DNA of 64,000 bases from contig WARS01000012.1 in the NCBI GenBank assembly GCA_008933995.1, positions 434,001 to 498,000 on the forward strand, written 5' to 3'. Under the pieces are notes generated by a model. It was given only the letters and a program-made list of their open reading frames with translations. It was not told the DNA's origin and ran no database searches. Of the stretch, positions 1 to 20,276 are shown in pieces. Both the position numbers and the translations under genes were made by a program. The DNA comes from Datnioides undecimradiatus (Eukaryota; Chordata; Actinopteri; Lobotiformes; Datnioididae). The stretch's first letter is position 1; the number at the start of each line of letters is the position of its first letter.

Positions 1-3000
1 AGGTTCGGAGATTGTGCCACTGGGGTCCAATCATAGCCTTGTCTGTGATAGCTATATGCTCCACCATGGCAGTTCTGGACTCCATTATCTGGTACTGGCC
101 GCTAGACACTACAGGAGGTAGCATAAACTTCATCATGCTCATAAACTGGACTGTCCTCATCCTCTACAACTACTTCAACGCCATGTTTGTTGGACCTGGA
201 TACATCCCTCTTGGCTGGAAACCAGTAAGGATTTTTCATTGTTTGTTCGTGTTGATAAGAACACATTATCTGCAAAATGAACACATGAAGATGTCACTAA
301 GATTAAAACTATTTAGTCCTCAGAAAGCTGATAAATCAGACATTTGACATATTTGTTTATTCCAAAACAGGAGAATCAGCAGGATACCCAGTACCTACAG
401 TACTGCAGAGTGTGCCAAGGCTACAAGTCCCCCAGATCCCACCATTGCCGCAAATGTAACAGGTAGTAATAGTTTTCACTCACCTATGTGAGATAAACCT
501 AAAGAAAATAAAGGAGCACAGAGACCTAATATAGCTAGAAAACCACTGGGCTAATGCCAGCTCTCAGTTCCGCCGATAAAGTGCTGCACAAAGACCTTAC
601 AGCATCACATAATCTGTTTATGTGATGTTAAATGATCATTTTGATTTAAAAATAAGAAAGGATGCAGTGTGACTTGCTGATGAACTTGTCACTCTGTGTC
701 CCCCTGAACAACCAATCAGTTCCCCCAGCACTCCTCTCCTCCTCTGCCTCCCCTCCCACAGGTGTGTGATGAAAATGGACCACCACTGCCCTTGGATCAA
801 CAACTGCTGCGGCCACCGGAACCACGCCTACTTCACCAGCTTCCTGCTGCTGGCACCACTTGGCTGCTCACACGCTGCCATCATCTTCATCATGACCATG
901 TACACACAGCTGTATGAGAGGGTGAGACATCTCCTTGTCCCACTACACCGCGCTTTTGGCAGAGTTGCCTCTTTCATTTTATACTGATGCTACCACTCTA
1001 ATCAAGCTGATTTTCTTTTTCCCTCCCTGCAGATATCATTTGGCTGGAGCACTGTAAAAATTGATATGAGTGCTGTACGTCAGTTCCAGCCCCTCATGCC
1101 CTTCAGTGTGCCCGCCTTTGCCGCCACACTCTTTGCCTTAGGCTTGGCACTGGGCACCACTATTGCCGTTGGCATGCTTTTCGTCATTCAGGTAAGTTTT
1201 TCTTAAGGTTTCTATTGGGGTGTACAATTTACACAAGCTCTTAAATACAGAATGTGACATGACATTGTAAACACAATATAAAGTCTGATTTTCTGAAATT
1301 CCAGTAAACATTACCAGTGCATCCAGAAGAGATCAGTAATGCAATAATTTAGTTAAAGAAAATATATGTTGACTGTAATATTAAAATACTCTTTTCAGAT
1401 GAAAGTCATCATTCGAAATAAGACCTCGATCGAGTCCTGGATCGAGGAAAAGGTCAGGATGTCTCTTTAGTTTTCAGTGACTTTGCTTTATGATGCTAGT
1501 TTTGAATTGTTACCATTTGAACTATCAAAAATGTGAAAATGCTTTTTAATTAGCAACAAATCATTAAAGCTTTTTGATTAACAACCTTTAACATTTTCAT
1601 TTACATTAAACTTGTGTAAGTGATTAACACAAGCTCCAGGCTCCTCTGTCAGTACAATATACTGTTGTACAAACTACTGAAACTTGATACCACCCCACCC
1701 TATCTTGCTGACACAAAACACGTTACCACTCGCCATGTCTTTTCCTTTAGGCCAAAGACAGAATACAGCACTACCAAACAGGGGAGGAATTCATCTTCCC
1801 ATACGACCTCGGCAGCCGCTGGCTGAACTTCAAGCAAGTCTTCACATGGTCAGGGACGCCCAAGGGTGATGGCCTTGAATGGCCAGTCCATCCCAAGTGC
1901 CACCAGCACACCTTAACTGTAGGTTCAGTTTGACTGAGTTGCATATAATGCATATAATTCTGAGATGAGATGTTGAATATCAATTGCCCTGTTCCTCTTT
2001 AAACAGATTGAGCAACTGAAGCAGAAAGCTGATAAACGAGTGAGGAGTGTAAGTACCTGCCAAATTCATTTGGGGACATCTATGTCGTGCACGCTTATAT
2101 GTTGCACATATTGGCTAAAATGTGCGTGCCTGTAGAGAAAAGTCTGTGAGATTTAATAAATTGCTGTTCATACGTTTCCCAGTACCCCCCAAGCAGAGTA
2201 AAAACTGCATTTTTATGCAAATAAAGATGATTTTAGTTATTCATAAAGTTTAGAACGGTGTATATCGTCTTTACAGAACAGGTGTGCATATTGGCAGGAT
2301 CCAGTGTTTTTTAAAAAAGTCCCTGCCACTCTCCAGGCAGGAAAGTAAGATCCATTTCCTCTTATATATGATGAGTCACAACAGAAATGTAACGTCATCA
2401 CATTGTTCACTAATGGATCTGGTTTTTCATCTGATCAATGTTTTTTAATTCACAGTGGACGTCTCAGAACCAAAACTAAGCATGTGATTTGTAGGCTGTG
2501 TTCAGCTCTGTCTGTCTACTCGTAACTCTGAGCTGTGTGCTAAAGGTCTGAACCAGGAAACAGTATTTGGCGTTCCCTATTGAGGAAACTCACCACACCT
2601 GCCCTGATAATAAATAATAGACAATGAAAAGGAAGAAAAGCATTGTTTTCTTAATACATCAGGAAACCGATTAAAAGAGCTAACCACTGAGCTTATGTCA
2701 GGCTACATGTGAATGTGAGTGATGGAATAACCAGATGTCTTATATGCCTCGGCCAGCAGGTCCAGTATCGAGCAGTCGAGGACTATAATGGAGCTTGCTG
2801 CCCTCTGAGCAAAGGTCTCCAAACCTTTTTCAGAACCCCCTGCACCGAGGAACCCAGGATCCCCCTCACTAAGGGGGATACCATCCTGGCCACTCGTGGC
2901 ACCAAGTGAGTTAATGCACGCCAAACAAAAACAACAATCATCATGATTGTTTGGATGTCTCGATAGTTTGCATTGTTTGCATGTGAAAATGTGTTTTCCC

Positions 3001-3249
3001 CTCAGATGGTGGATGTATGGAGACAAAGCTTTGAGCGAGGAGCAGATGAGAGGTGAGATTTGGTGCTTTTGTTGTGGTCTGGGTTAAGTTTTTAAATTCA
3101 CTGTGACAAATGTGCTACAGTGTCCTTTTGTTCTGTTTTGGCTTTCAGCGGGAGAACGTGTCAGGGGATGGTTTCCAAGGCGATGTGTGGAGAAGTGCCA
3201 TTATGACACAGCTGCCAGTGATAGCACCAGCGATAAGAAAGTAAATTAA
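1..3249 (+). CDS. zdhhc6: Palmitoyltransferase ZDHHC6 (5' truncated by window edge)
   Basis: ER-membrane protein S-acyltransferase that moves palmitate from palmitoyl-CoA to cysteines of ER proteins. Coding exons: (1)3-224, 371-462, 762-921, 1033-1191, 1399-1452, 1751-1918, 2007-2048, 2760-2905, 3006-3052 and 3149-3249 (stop TAA); phase agrees at every junction. About 396 residues are visible, and by comparison with the human protein only ~15 N-terminal residues lie outside the window. The first exon gives two hydrophobic segments. The cysteine-rich domain follows in exons 2-3, with the catalytic DHHC at 778-789 inside the motif MKMDHHCPWINNCCG. Exon 4 supplies the later membrane segments, and exons 8-10 encode the SH3-like C-terminal domain. 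The protein ends in KKVN, a dilysine (KKXX) ER-retrieval signal. The family assignment is certain; only the exact first-exon boundary is not. Confidence 0.95.
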
Positions 3250-4438
3250 TATATTTGAACAGGCGATATGCAGAGCAGGGGAGTTAAACTGAACAAAAAG
3301 TGTGTGTCTCTGTGTTCATTAACGTACATTCACTGAAGATGTCATGCCTGATGCTGCAGGCTTACCATCAAGAAGTTCATATTTTGATTAAATTTACCTT
3401 ACATTTCAGAAACAACTTGACTTTTCTAAAGGCAACTTAGTTCTCCAAGTCTTACTGAGCACCTTGCTGTTAAATTATGTCTTTAAGAGGACAACAGAAC
3501 TCATGAGAGGGACTGGTCCCACGGGTTCAGTTTGACTCCTCTGACCAAACTAAAGCTCAGCAAGGGTCTTAATTTTCAAGAATTGCCACCAGGCTTTAAT
3601 GTGACTGCATTGTGATTACATGACTTTTTACTTGAATCTGTTGTTTTTACTTGTGTTGATGTCCTTTTTTGCTAATTATGCAATGCCTCTGCCCAGCTAA
3701 CCCCGGGGCTTCGTCATGCAACTCTTTCTACAGTATGGAGATAACACTTGATTTCTTTTTATTATTTTTGTAAAAACAAATTGTTGGCCTCAAAGTATAA
3801 ATTGAACAATTAAAAACAAACTCTTCTGCAAGACTTATTGTTTTTGTCCATTTAAGTGCGTGTCGTTAATGTCATTAACAATACATTTACATATGTTGAG
3901 ACTGCTGATGAGCTTCCTATAATTATTAGGTAAGCAGTATAATCAGTGCAATTAAATGCAATGATAAAGTAATTTGTTTGAGAAATGACATTTCTGAGTA
4001 CACTTGCACAGCCACATGTATAATTTGATGCCAATCCACAGAGAAAAGTTTATTTATTCCTGCTCAAAAGGCACATTTCAATAAAGCACATACTTTAATC
4101 ACATACTGTCTTGAAAAGTGGTCCAGTCAGGTAAATATGTAAACACCTGTGAGTGTGTAGGACATGAAAAGTACACTTGTATCACCAGGCTTTAAATTAT
4201 TTGTACATTTACATTATTCTATTCTTTTAGCTGCATCTGTTATTATGCTATATCTATGCCATGTGGTCCGAATTAACACTTGATTTATTAGTTTTAAAAT
4301 TATTGTATGAGCCGAAAACTCTTGTTAGTTAGATGACTCAGTTTCCCATGCGTCACTCCTTTTTTTCTCAGCCAATCAGGGCGCACGCAAACTATCACGT
4401 GATTCTTGAAGTCCCAGTTCATGCGTGAGTGACTTACT
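3250..4438. other. zdhhc6 3' UTR and zdhhc6-coasy spacer
   Basis: No coding exon seen. Two possible zdhhc6 polyadenylation signals are ATTAAA at 3809-3814, followed by a T/GT-rich stretch, and AATAAA at 4080-4085. The right end merges into the coasy promoter, with a CCAAT box at 4372-4376 and a CACGTG E-box at 4396-4401. Confidence 0.6.
4372..4402 (+). promoter_or_regulatory. coasy promoter elements: CCAAT box and palindromic E-box
   Basis: A CCAAT pentamer (4372-4376) lies 20 bases before an ATCACGTGAT palindrome (4394-4403, core CACGTG). They sit just upstream of the likely non-coding first exon of coasy. CACGTG is the site of USF, MYC/MAX and MiT/TFE factors. There is no TATA box, which fits a housekeeping promoter. 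The transcription start is inferred, not seen. Confidence 0.5.
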
Positions 4439-4439
4439 C

Positions 4440-4590
4440 TAGTGAGTGCACAGCTATTTGGACTGGAGTGGGCTGGATATGGCAGCTGCTCGTTGAAGAT
4501 TATCGGGAAAACGACCTTCTTCAGTGGCTATGTGGACAGGTCGACTGATATAGTGCACGATTTATCGGATCTTCACATTGCTCAGCACAG
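4440..4590 (+). other. coasy: Likely non-coding first exon of coasy
   Basis: The sequence ends in a strong donor (CAG|GTAAGC, intron from 4591). The matching acceptor is TTTTCAG at 5494, 80 bases before the coasy start codon. The left limit is a guess. A six-codon upstream reading frame (ATG at 4479, stop ending at 4496) lies within it. Confidence 0.5.
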
Positions 4591-5574
4591 GTAAGCTAAT
4601 GCTAAAGTTGTCTGTGTAACTGATCATCAATAATTGCTGTTTAAGTCATATGGGCCGCATCAAATGTTGTTTATTACAAAATGCAAACTGCTTCGTTATT
4701 GCAGAGTCATAAGTAACATCATTAACGTTTCCTGACGTCGTTATCTTTGGATGATCCTCACATTGCTAAGAGTTTTATTTGAGTGCAGGCAATGTGATTT
4801 AAGCTAGCTAGCTACGACTACGACTAACCCTGCGAAAGTAACTTTATTTAAGCTCTACTCTCAACGTTTTATGGAAAAAGCAAAACGACAATTCATATTT
4901 TACGGCTGTCAAAGGTCGTGTGAACAGTTATGTTGTTGTCCTCTTGACAGCAACTAGCTAGTTCACCTGCTAGCTAGCAAGAAGTCACAGTGGCTAAACA
5001 TTGATCCACAGCTAAAAACCCTTGTTATACATTGTGTATTCGTGCCTAAAGCATGTGTTAGCTGGTGTTATTGAGGTCAAGCGTGTCCAGGAAGGTTTCT
5101 TGTTGGCAGGATGAGGGATAGCAGTCTCAAGGAGTTGTTTGTGAACACGTTTATTCAGTAATATGGCTTAATCGTGTGACTCTTTAGCTAAATTTAGTGG
5201 AATCCAAGGGACATTTGTGAATCCCTGCTATTGTCAAAGCAGGTAAATCAGTCCATTGTGTCTAAATACTTCAGGTTCATGTAACAGGGGTCAGAATAAG
5301 CCAGTTGCTCAACAGTAACACAAATGTAAGAAAGTATTTATAATATTCTTTGCAAGTCAGTAGTATTAATTGAAATAATAAATATAAAGACTTCTTGAAG
5401 CCTTGTAGCTGGTGCAGGTTTTTCTTAATGGTGTAAACATTTTAAATATCACATTCTCAACTGCTACTGAATTGTTTCTGAATTGTCTTTTCAGCTCTCC
5501 ACTCCTTGCAGTGTTCAACCATCCCTCCTCAGATACTGAGACCGCTGTGACTTCTTGTGACATCAGCCAGTAAC

Positions 5575-8500
5575 ATGTCCATGTTCAGCACGGGCATCCT
5601 TGTGCTGACGTCTCCTCTCCACACCCTCCCCCTGCGCATCGCTCCAGTGCTCAGCTCAGCCGCTCAGCTTGTAGAGCGCACACTGTACGTCCACCTCCAC
5701 CCCGGGCTGAACCTGGGAGGTGGGAACCAGCCTCGGCCAGTTTTCATTCCACCGGTGGTCGACCTTTCCACGCTAATATCCCGACTTTACAGCAATGCAG
5801 CTGATATATGCGGGCACCTGGATGTGCGTGTTTTGCTGACCAATGTTCGCGCTCAGTCAGCGGCCCAAACGATCCCGAACTGCCCTTTTCCCACACCACA
5901 GTCTCTGTCTCACTCTCCCGAGGTGCTGCTCACAGACTTTCCTCTGCAGGACCCAGGGCAGTCCCATCAGGTTACGCAGTGTCTGCAGAGATACACAGGC
6001 CACTGCTATGTGTGTAACCCCAGCCTGCCCTCAGTGCTGCTGCACTCACAGCTTAATGGGCTGCAAGAGAAGCAGGAAGTTCTGAAAGAGCCCGGAGAAA
6101 AGGCAGAGCCATTACAGACCTACAGCGATGTGGTGGTTGGGGGGACCTTTGACCGGCTACACAGCGCCCACAAGACGCTACTCAACATCTCATGCCTGCT
6201 AGCAAATAGAAGGTTCCTCATTGGTGTTTGTGACCAAGCAATGCTGAAAAGTGAGTAGCACATTCTCAGTATTTCTATTTGGAAATGAGTGTTTGTGTAA
6301 TATCTCTTAGATTAATGTCTTATATTTCAATAATCTGTGAAAACAACAATCAGAAAGCAGCCAACCGTCATCCTTTTCTCCCCCGGTTTAGAAAAAGTGC
6401 TAAAGGAGCTAGTGCAGCCCTACGCTGTGCGGGTCCAGAAACTACAGGAGTTCCTGCAGGACATCAAACCCTCCCTGCAGGTGGAGATCGTGCCCCTTGA
6501 TGACCCCTTTGGAGTCTCTGTGGTTGACCCTCTGCTGCAGTGCATTGTGGTCAGCGAGGAGACTAGACGAGGAGGCGAGGCTGTCAACAGGAAACGCATT
6601 GAGAATGTAAGTCAAGTTACGCAGGCCTGTCCAGTTGGTGGATGGCTCTCTTTACCTTCAGAGCAACTGTGAAATTGGCGATATTAATTGAGAGACAGCC
6701 ATGTTTGTGATAGAATTATAGGATACCAAAGTGTCACATACAGTGCTTTCAACATACGCTTATTTTAATATCATGTAGTTTTTACCTCTACATGCTCGTT
6801 CTTTAATTAAATTTGTTGAAGACTAATATATAAACTGATATTTTAATCCTGGGACAGCAGAGGGGCTCGTTGCTCCAGATCGTCCTCGGTAACCTCAGCC
6901 TCAGTAAACAAAACACGTCCACGTATTTGATGTTGTGCACTCCCTCAGGGCCTTCCAGCTCTCGTCCTCCACGAGATCCAGTTGCTTAAAGATGCTCACC
7001 ACACTGAGACGGAGGAGGAGAAGATCAGCTCCTCCAGTCTACGCTCCCGTCTGCTGGGCACCCTCCTTAAGCCGCCTAAAGTAGGTCACACTTAAAGGAG
7101 CAATATGTAACACGGACAGCAGGTGTTTACAACGTAGGAGGCAGTTATTAACCCCTTATTCTTTTGTTGCCACCAACCTCACCATGCCCTGATCGGCAAA
7201 TTGACAGATGCAGTACAATACAAATCTTTTCTGTTTTGTTTTTGCTCTAATGATTAGTCTGCATCACTCTGTTAAATGAGGAGTAGCTCACTCATTTATA
7301 CCTTTTTGTTACATAGTATATATGTGTATACTTTACAGGACTTATAAAAGAACATCAGTCAGAGTCGAGTTCATTAAAATTTAACTTTTCTCGCAGTATT
7401 TGAGGTGTTTTCCTTCAAAAACTGGCAGCTGAGCCCTTTGTAACAAGGGCCAAACATGCTGATCTCTCTCTGGAAACGCTGTAATGGTTAACTGTTCTCA
7501 TTCAGAAATAACAGCTTTTCCTTCCAGCATATGTCAAAGTACAAAGTGTTAAACAATGCAACACCTGTTACCCATCATCACCTCTATGCCTTGATTCTAG
7601 ATGCTCTCAAATTAAATGTAATTTTTAAATTATGTGTTATGTTTTATTAAGATTATGTGATTATTATAATGATATATTTTTCCATATCTTGCACCCTTGA
7701 ATATGTCCTGTTTCTTCTGCACAAGGACACCTCCCATCTTCCTCCCCTCCCGTATGTGATTGGCCTGACAGGAGGCAGCGGCAGTGGAAAGAGCTCCATC
7801 GCCAGGCAGCTGGAGGCTCTGGGCGCAGTCCGGATCGACTGCGACAAGCTGGGCCATGAGGTGTACCAGCCCGGCACAGCGGCCCATCGCAGAGTGCTTG
7901 AAGAATTTGGGTCAGGTTAGGAAAACGCACAGCACTCTGCACTGTGGACGTGTAATCACTGGAGGTGTTGGGCTGTGGTTTGGAGATGTGTCATCCATCT
8001 TTTTGCACTGTTTTTGTCTCTATTCAAACACTTTGACTGACGTAATGGGTGCATTATAGTAAAGGTCAGAGTTGTGATCTCTCTGATTTGATTTGATCAA
8101 AGCCGACTGGATGACAGACGCATGGCGCGCTATAGAATGAGGTCAAAATTTAACATTTTAAAAGGCCACGAGTCCCACGTCACTCCTCTTCAAAAGCAAT
8201 CCAAGTCTGACAATTTGATTTCCTCTACAGCATTTACAGATATGTTAAGTAGTCCAATCGATACGGGATTTTTAAAAACAAATATGGATTTTGGAGGGAA
8301 AATATAAATTGATTTCTCTTGGACGGGATGATGGATTGTGCAGCTGAAAAGGCTGCTTTTGTGAAAAATAGCTTTGGAAAAATGTATTTTACTTAAATAT
8401 TCTTTATGTAACCATGTAGTGACACCACATATACGCCGAAACTGATTTGTCTGTGACAGGCAAACACGGGCCGATGATGGCCGACCAATTCCCAGTGGAA

Positions 8501-9957
8501 TTACTTGGAAAACACAGACGCTGATAAAGCTGATATACGTTGGATTATGAAACTGTTAAAATCTAAAACTTGGATAGTTTGACTCGCCGAACACCACCTG
8601 CTTTGTTTTAAACGTTGCCTCTGGGCCACAGTTACATGATGAGATTATGAAGTTGTAACATCTTGATTCGTGATCTGTTAATTTGGTCCCTTTCAGACCT
8701 CCTGAATGAAGATAAAACCATCAACAGACGGGCGTTAGGAAGGAAGGTTTTTGGAAACAAGGTAATGAGACAAGCGTAAATGATGTTTCAGCGCATTGCA
8801 GTGGTGTATCAGAGTAACCCGTCGTGTGTGGACAATTTAACAAAGTCACTGTTTTTTAATGCAGGAGCGGTTAAAAGCCCTAACAGACATCGTTTGGCCT
8901 GAGATTGCACTTCTGGTGAAGAGCAGAATCAGCCAAGCCAGAGAGGAAGGTATTATATGGACGTACATGCATTAATCTTAGTATTATGGAACTGTGTGTT
9001 GGTAAACAAATGTTTTTATGGTCCACTTCTTAGAAACTGGTTGTTCTTCATATTTAAATCATCACAGCTTTAGACATAAAAGTCTGGATATTAAGTTAAT
9101 ATCACAACCAAGCTAAGCAAACCTTACGGCAGCTCCTGGCGCCTCTGAAACACTGTTATATAAAGTCTGATCTTAATGACATATGCTCAGATGATAATAA
9201 GGAAACTATGCACTCATGCAGGTAAAGACGTGTGTGTGGTGGATGCAGCGGTTCTTCTGGAGGCAGGCTGGACGGACATGGTCCACGAGGTCTGGGTCAC
9301 GGTCATCCCAGAAGACGAGGTTGGTTTGAGTTCGAGCTGTATACTCTTTCCTCAGTGAGAACAATGGCTATAGAGTGCAGCGACGCAATGTCAAACTACT
9401 TAGGAAGTGTGTAAACCAGGAGTAAGACTTCATGTGTTATGGATGTGAGGAGACACAGCTACATTTATAACATTCACACTCCTTTTAAATTGATTTTGAT
9501 GAAGCTGCATTTGGGGTTTTTTGGATACTACCACTAGGGGGCGCCAGAGTCGCACATTTTAAATCCCACACACACGTCAAACTGCAGGAACTCTTGGTCT
9601 TCATCTAACCCACCTGCCTCCCTTTGTTTCCCGTCCCAGGCTGTGTCGAGGATAACGGAGCGAGACGGTGTGAGCGCAGAAGATGCCCTGCGCCGGCTGC
9701 ACAGCCAGTGGTCCAACACCAAGCAAGTAGAGCACGCCAACGTGGTGCTCAGCACGCTGTGGGAGCCAGAGGTCACTCGGAAACAGGTTAGACACTCATG
9801 CCGTCAGCGTAGGGTCTACACATCTTCATAACATGAGAGAATTTGATTCTGTTTTGTTAGACAAGTGTGTAATTGTGATATTTTATTTATTTTAAAGGTA
9901 CTGAAAGCTTGGAATCTTCTGCAGAAGAGAATTCAACAGAGGCAAGAGGGACAATAG
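5575..9957 (+). CDS. coasy: Bifunctional coenzyme A synthase (PPAT + dephospho-CoA kinase)
   Basis: Catalyses the last two steps of CoA synthesis: 4'-phosphopantetheine adenylyl transfer, then phosphorylation of dephospho-CoA; in vertebrates it is mitochondria-associated. Coding exons: 5575-6250, 6392-6606, 6949-7080, 7726-7915, 8697-8761, 8865-8949, 9222-9319, 9640-9786 and 9898-9957 (stop TAG), giving 555 aa against 564 in human. The N-terminal ~180 residues are the vertebrate-specific region. The PPAT nucleotidyltransferase signature [12 protein letters not shown] is at residues 189-200. The kinase half begins with a P-loop, GGSGSGKS (357-364), and includes [10 protein letters not shown] and STLWEP motifs typical of COASY. 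I chose the ATG at 5575; a second in-frame ATG at 5581 would remove only two residues. An AATAAA at 10268-10273 is the probable poly(A) signal. The gene converges tail to tail with the mylk5-like gene. Confidence 0.96.
9531..9544 (+). promoter_or_regulatory. Perfect CTCF core motif in coasy intron 8
   Basis: CCACTAGGGGGCGC matches the CTCF core consensus CCASYAGRKGGCRS at all 14 positions. It lies in the intron between the 9222-9319 and 9640-9786 exons. Teleost repeats sometimes carry such sites, so occupancy is unproven. Confidence 0.5.
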
Positions 9958-11593
9958 GAACACGTGTGGGTCGCTACATCATCTCAGCTGTGACCTGCAC
10001 ATCGAGAACAAGCGTGTGACACGTGCACACAAAGGACTGATCCACATGAGAAAACTCTGCCTTAGAAAGAAGTGAGAGCGGTTACTGTGCCGTTCACAGC
10101 AAACCCAGCAAGCTTCTCTGATCAAGACTCAGTGCCTGATTGACCTGCCACAGGTTTTAAAACTCTTATTTTAAGGATTGGTGAAAGATGAACGACGGAT
10201 GGGTGAGGAAGGCGAGGGCTTCATAAATGATCTCAAACAACATAACCTGGAATTCGTGTTTAGGGTTAATAAAGTGTTTCCTTAGCCCAAGAGCTGCAGG
10301 TCTGTTTTCATCCAAAGATTTTGTTTTTCTAATGAATAGCCCGCCTTTAAATGGTTACTGTTGTTGACATGATGCCAAACGTTGGGCTAATACCTTGTCA
10401 GCTGACGACACTTAATGAATTCTGTCCTCTCTCCATGTTTTTTTTTAAGTGTAACGTAGCTTAGAAAAGCAACTAATGTTAAGGGAAAAGTGAGATCAAA
10501 CTGAAAGATTGTGTGCTTGGCAATTCGTAAATCATAGGATTAAATCTAGTGTTTCCTCATAGGTTCAGGGTTGAGAGAAGATTTTAACAAATAAACTATA
10601 AATCTATCAAGCTACATTGTATTGTAGAAATATGTGCAATAGATTAGGATATTTTGTAATGTCAGTGTCGCGAACACATTGAAAGAGGGTAAGTGGAAAC
10701 TAAAAGGATCAGTACATTAATAAATAACAAGCACAATGCATTAACACATGTGGGTAAGTAAAGCTGTTGTGAAAAGTGATTATACCTTGAAATCTATAAA
10801 TGACATCCCCATACCCAGAAGAGCAAAGAGCGGCCGCAGAGTGGACACTGGAGTCACGATGCTGCAGCGTTTCTGCTAAATTTCACATTGTCAGATCCCA
10901 CCGTAAAATTATTAACCAGTGTTTACACAACTGGAATAAAATACAGCTTGTTTGCTTCGGCCATACCTTCAATATTACGAGGCTTGTCCAGTAAGTAATG
11001 TGGTGTTTGGCAGTTGGTGTCTTTTTTTGTTTTCATCACCGTGCATGTCGTTTGGAAACCCAGTGGAGTGCTTTAATAAATTGGCATTAAATTAAATGTT
11101 TTTTAAACTGCCCCCGGAGCCATCTCTGCTTTTTCCTTAATTTGTTTCGACTTAACTTAAGTTTGCAGGCACAGACAGTTTCATTTCAGCCTTTATGCAT
11201 AGTTTGAAGTAATTAATAAAACCCACCAATCATTCAGTTTCAACCAAGTTGGGGTTTTTTTTCTTAAAATTCAGCCTTTAATTATCATGCCTTTAAAACA
11301 TTTACATTTGAATAATATTTAAATGTGCAAAATGTACAATTTGTGTTCGGCAAGACGTGAATGGTACTGAGCTGCAGCCGCAGTATTATATTACCTTATT
11401 TCAGAACGACAAACCCTGTGCGGTGGTAATTGAACACGAACAAGCGACACTGTCATGAGAACACAGTAATTACACTAGTAACCAGTGACTTGTGAAACAA
11501 AGAGATCTGGGTGTGCATCTCCAAATGTTATTATTGATGCTAAAAGACCACAACGCACCCGTTTGGCCTTGCCGTGTCCTGTCAAACCCCAAA
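9958..11593. other. coasy 3' UTR and convergent spacer to the mylk5-like gene
   Basis: Holds the coasy 3' UTR with AATAAA at 10268-10273 and then the 3' UTR of the oppositely oriented kinase gene. A TTTAAT at 11277-11282 (ATTAAA on the minus strand) may be the latter's poly(A) signal. The sequence is AT-rich with no coding exon recognised. Confidence 0.5.
10268..10273 (+). terminator. coasy: coasy polyadenylation signal
   Basis: AATAAA about 310 bases after the coasy stop, followed by GTGTTTCC and T-rich sequence. Confidence 0.6.

Positions 11594-20276
<8,683 letters not shown>

Noticed and set aside
5808..6085. Alternative-frame ORFs in coasy exon 2
   Set aside because: Overlap the true frame, which carries the PPAT signature.
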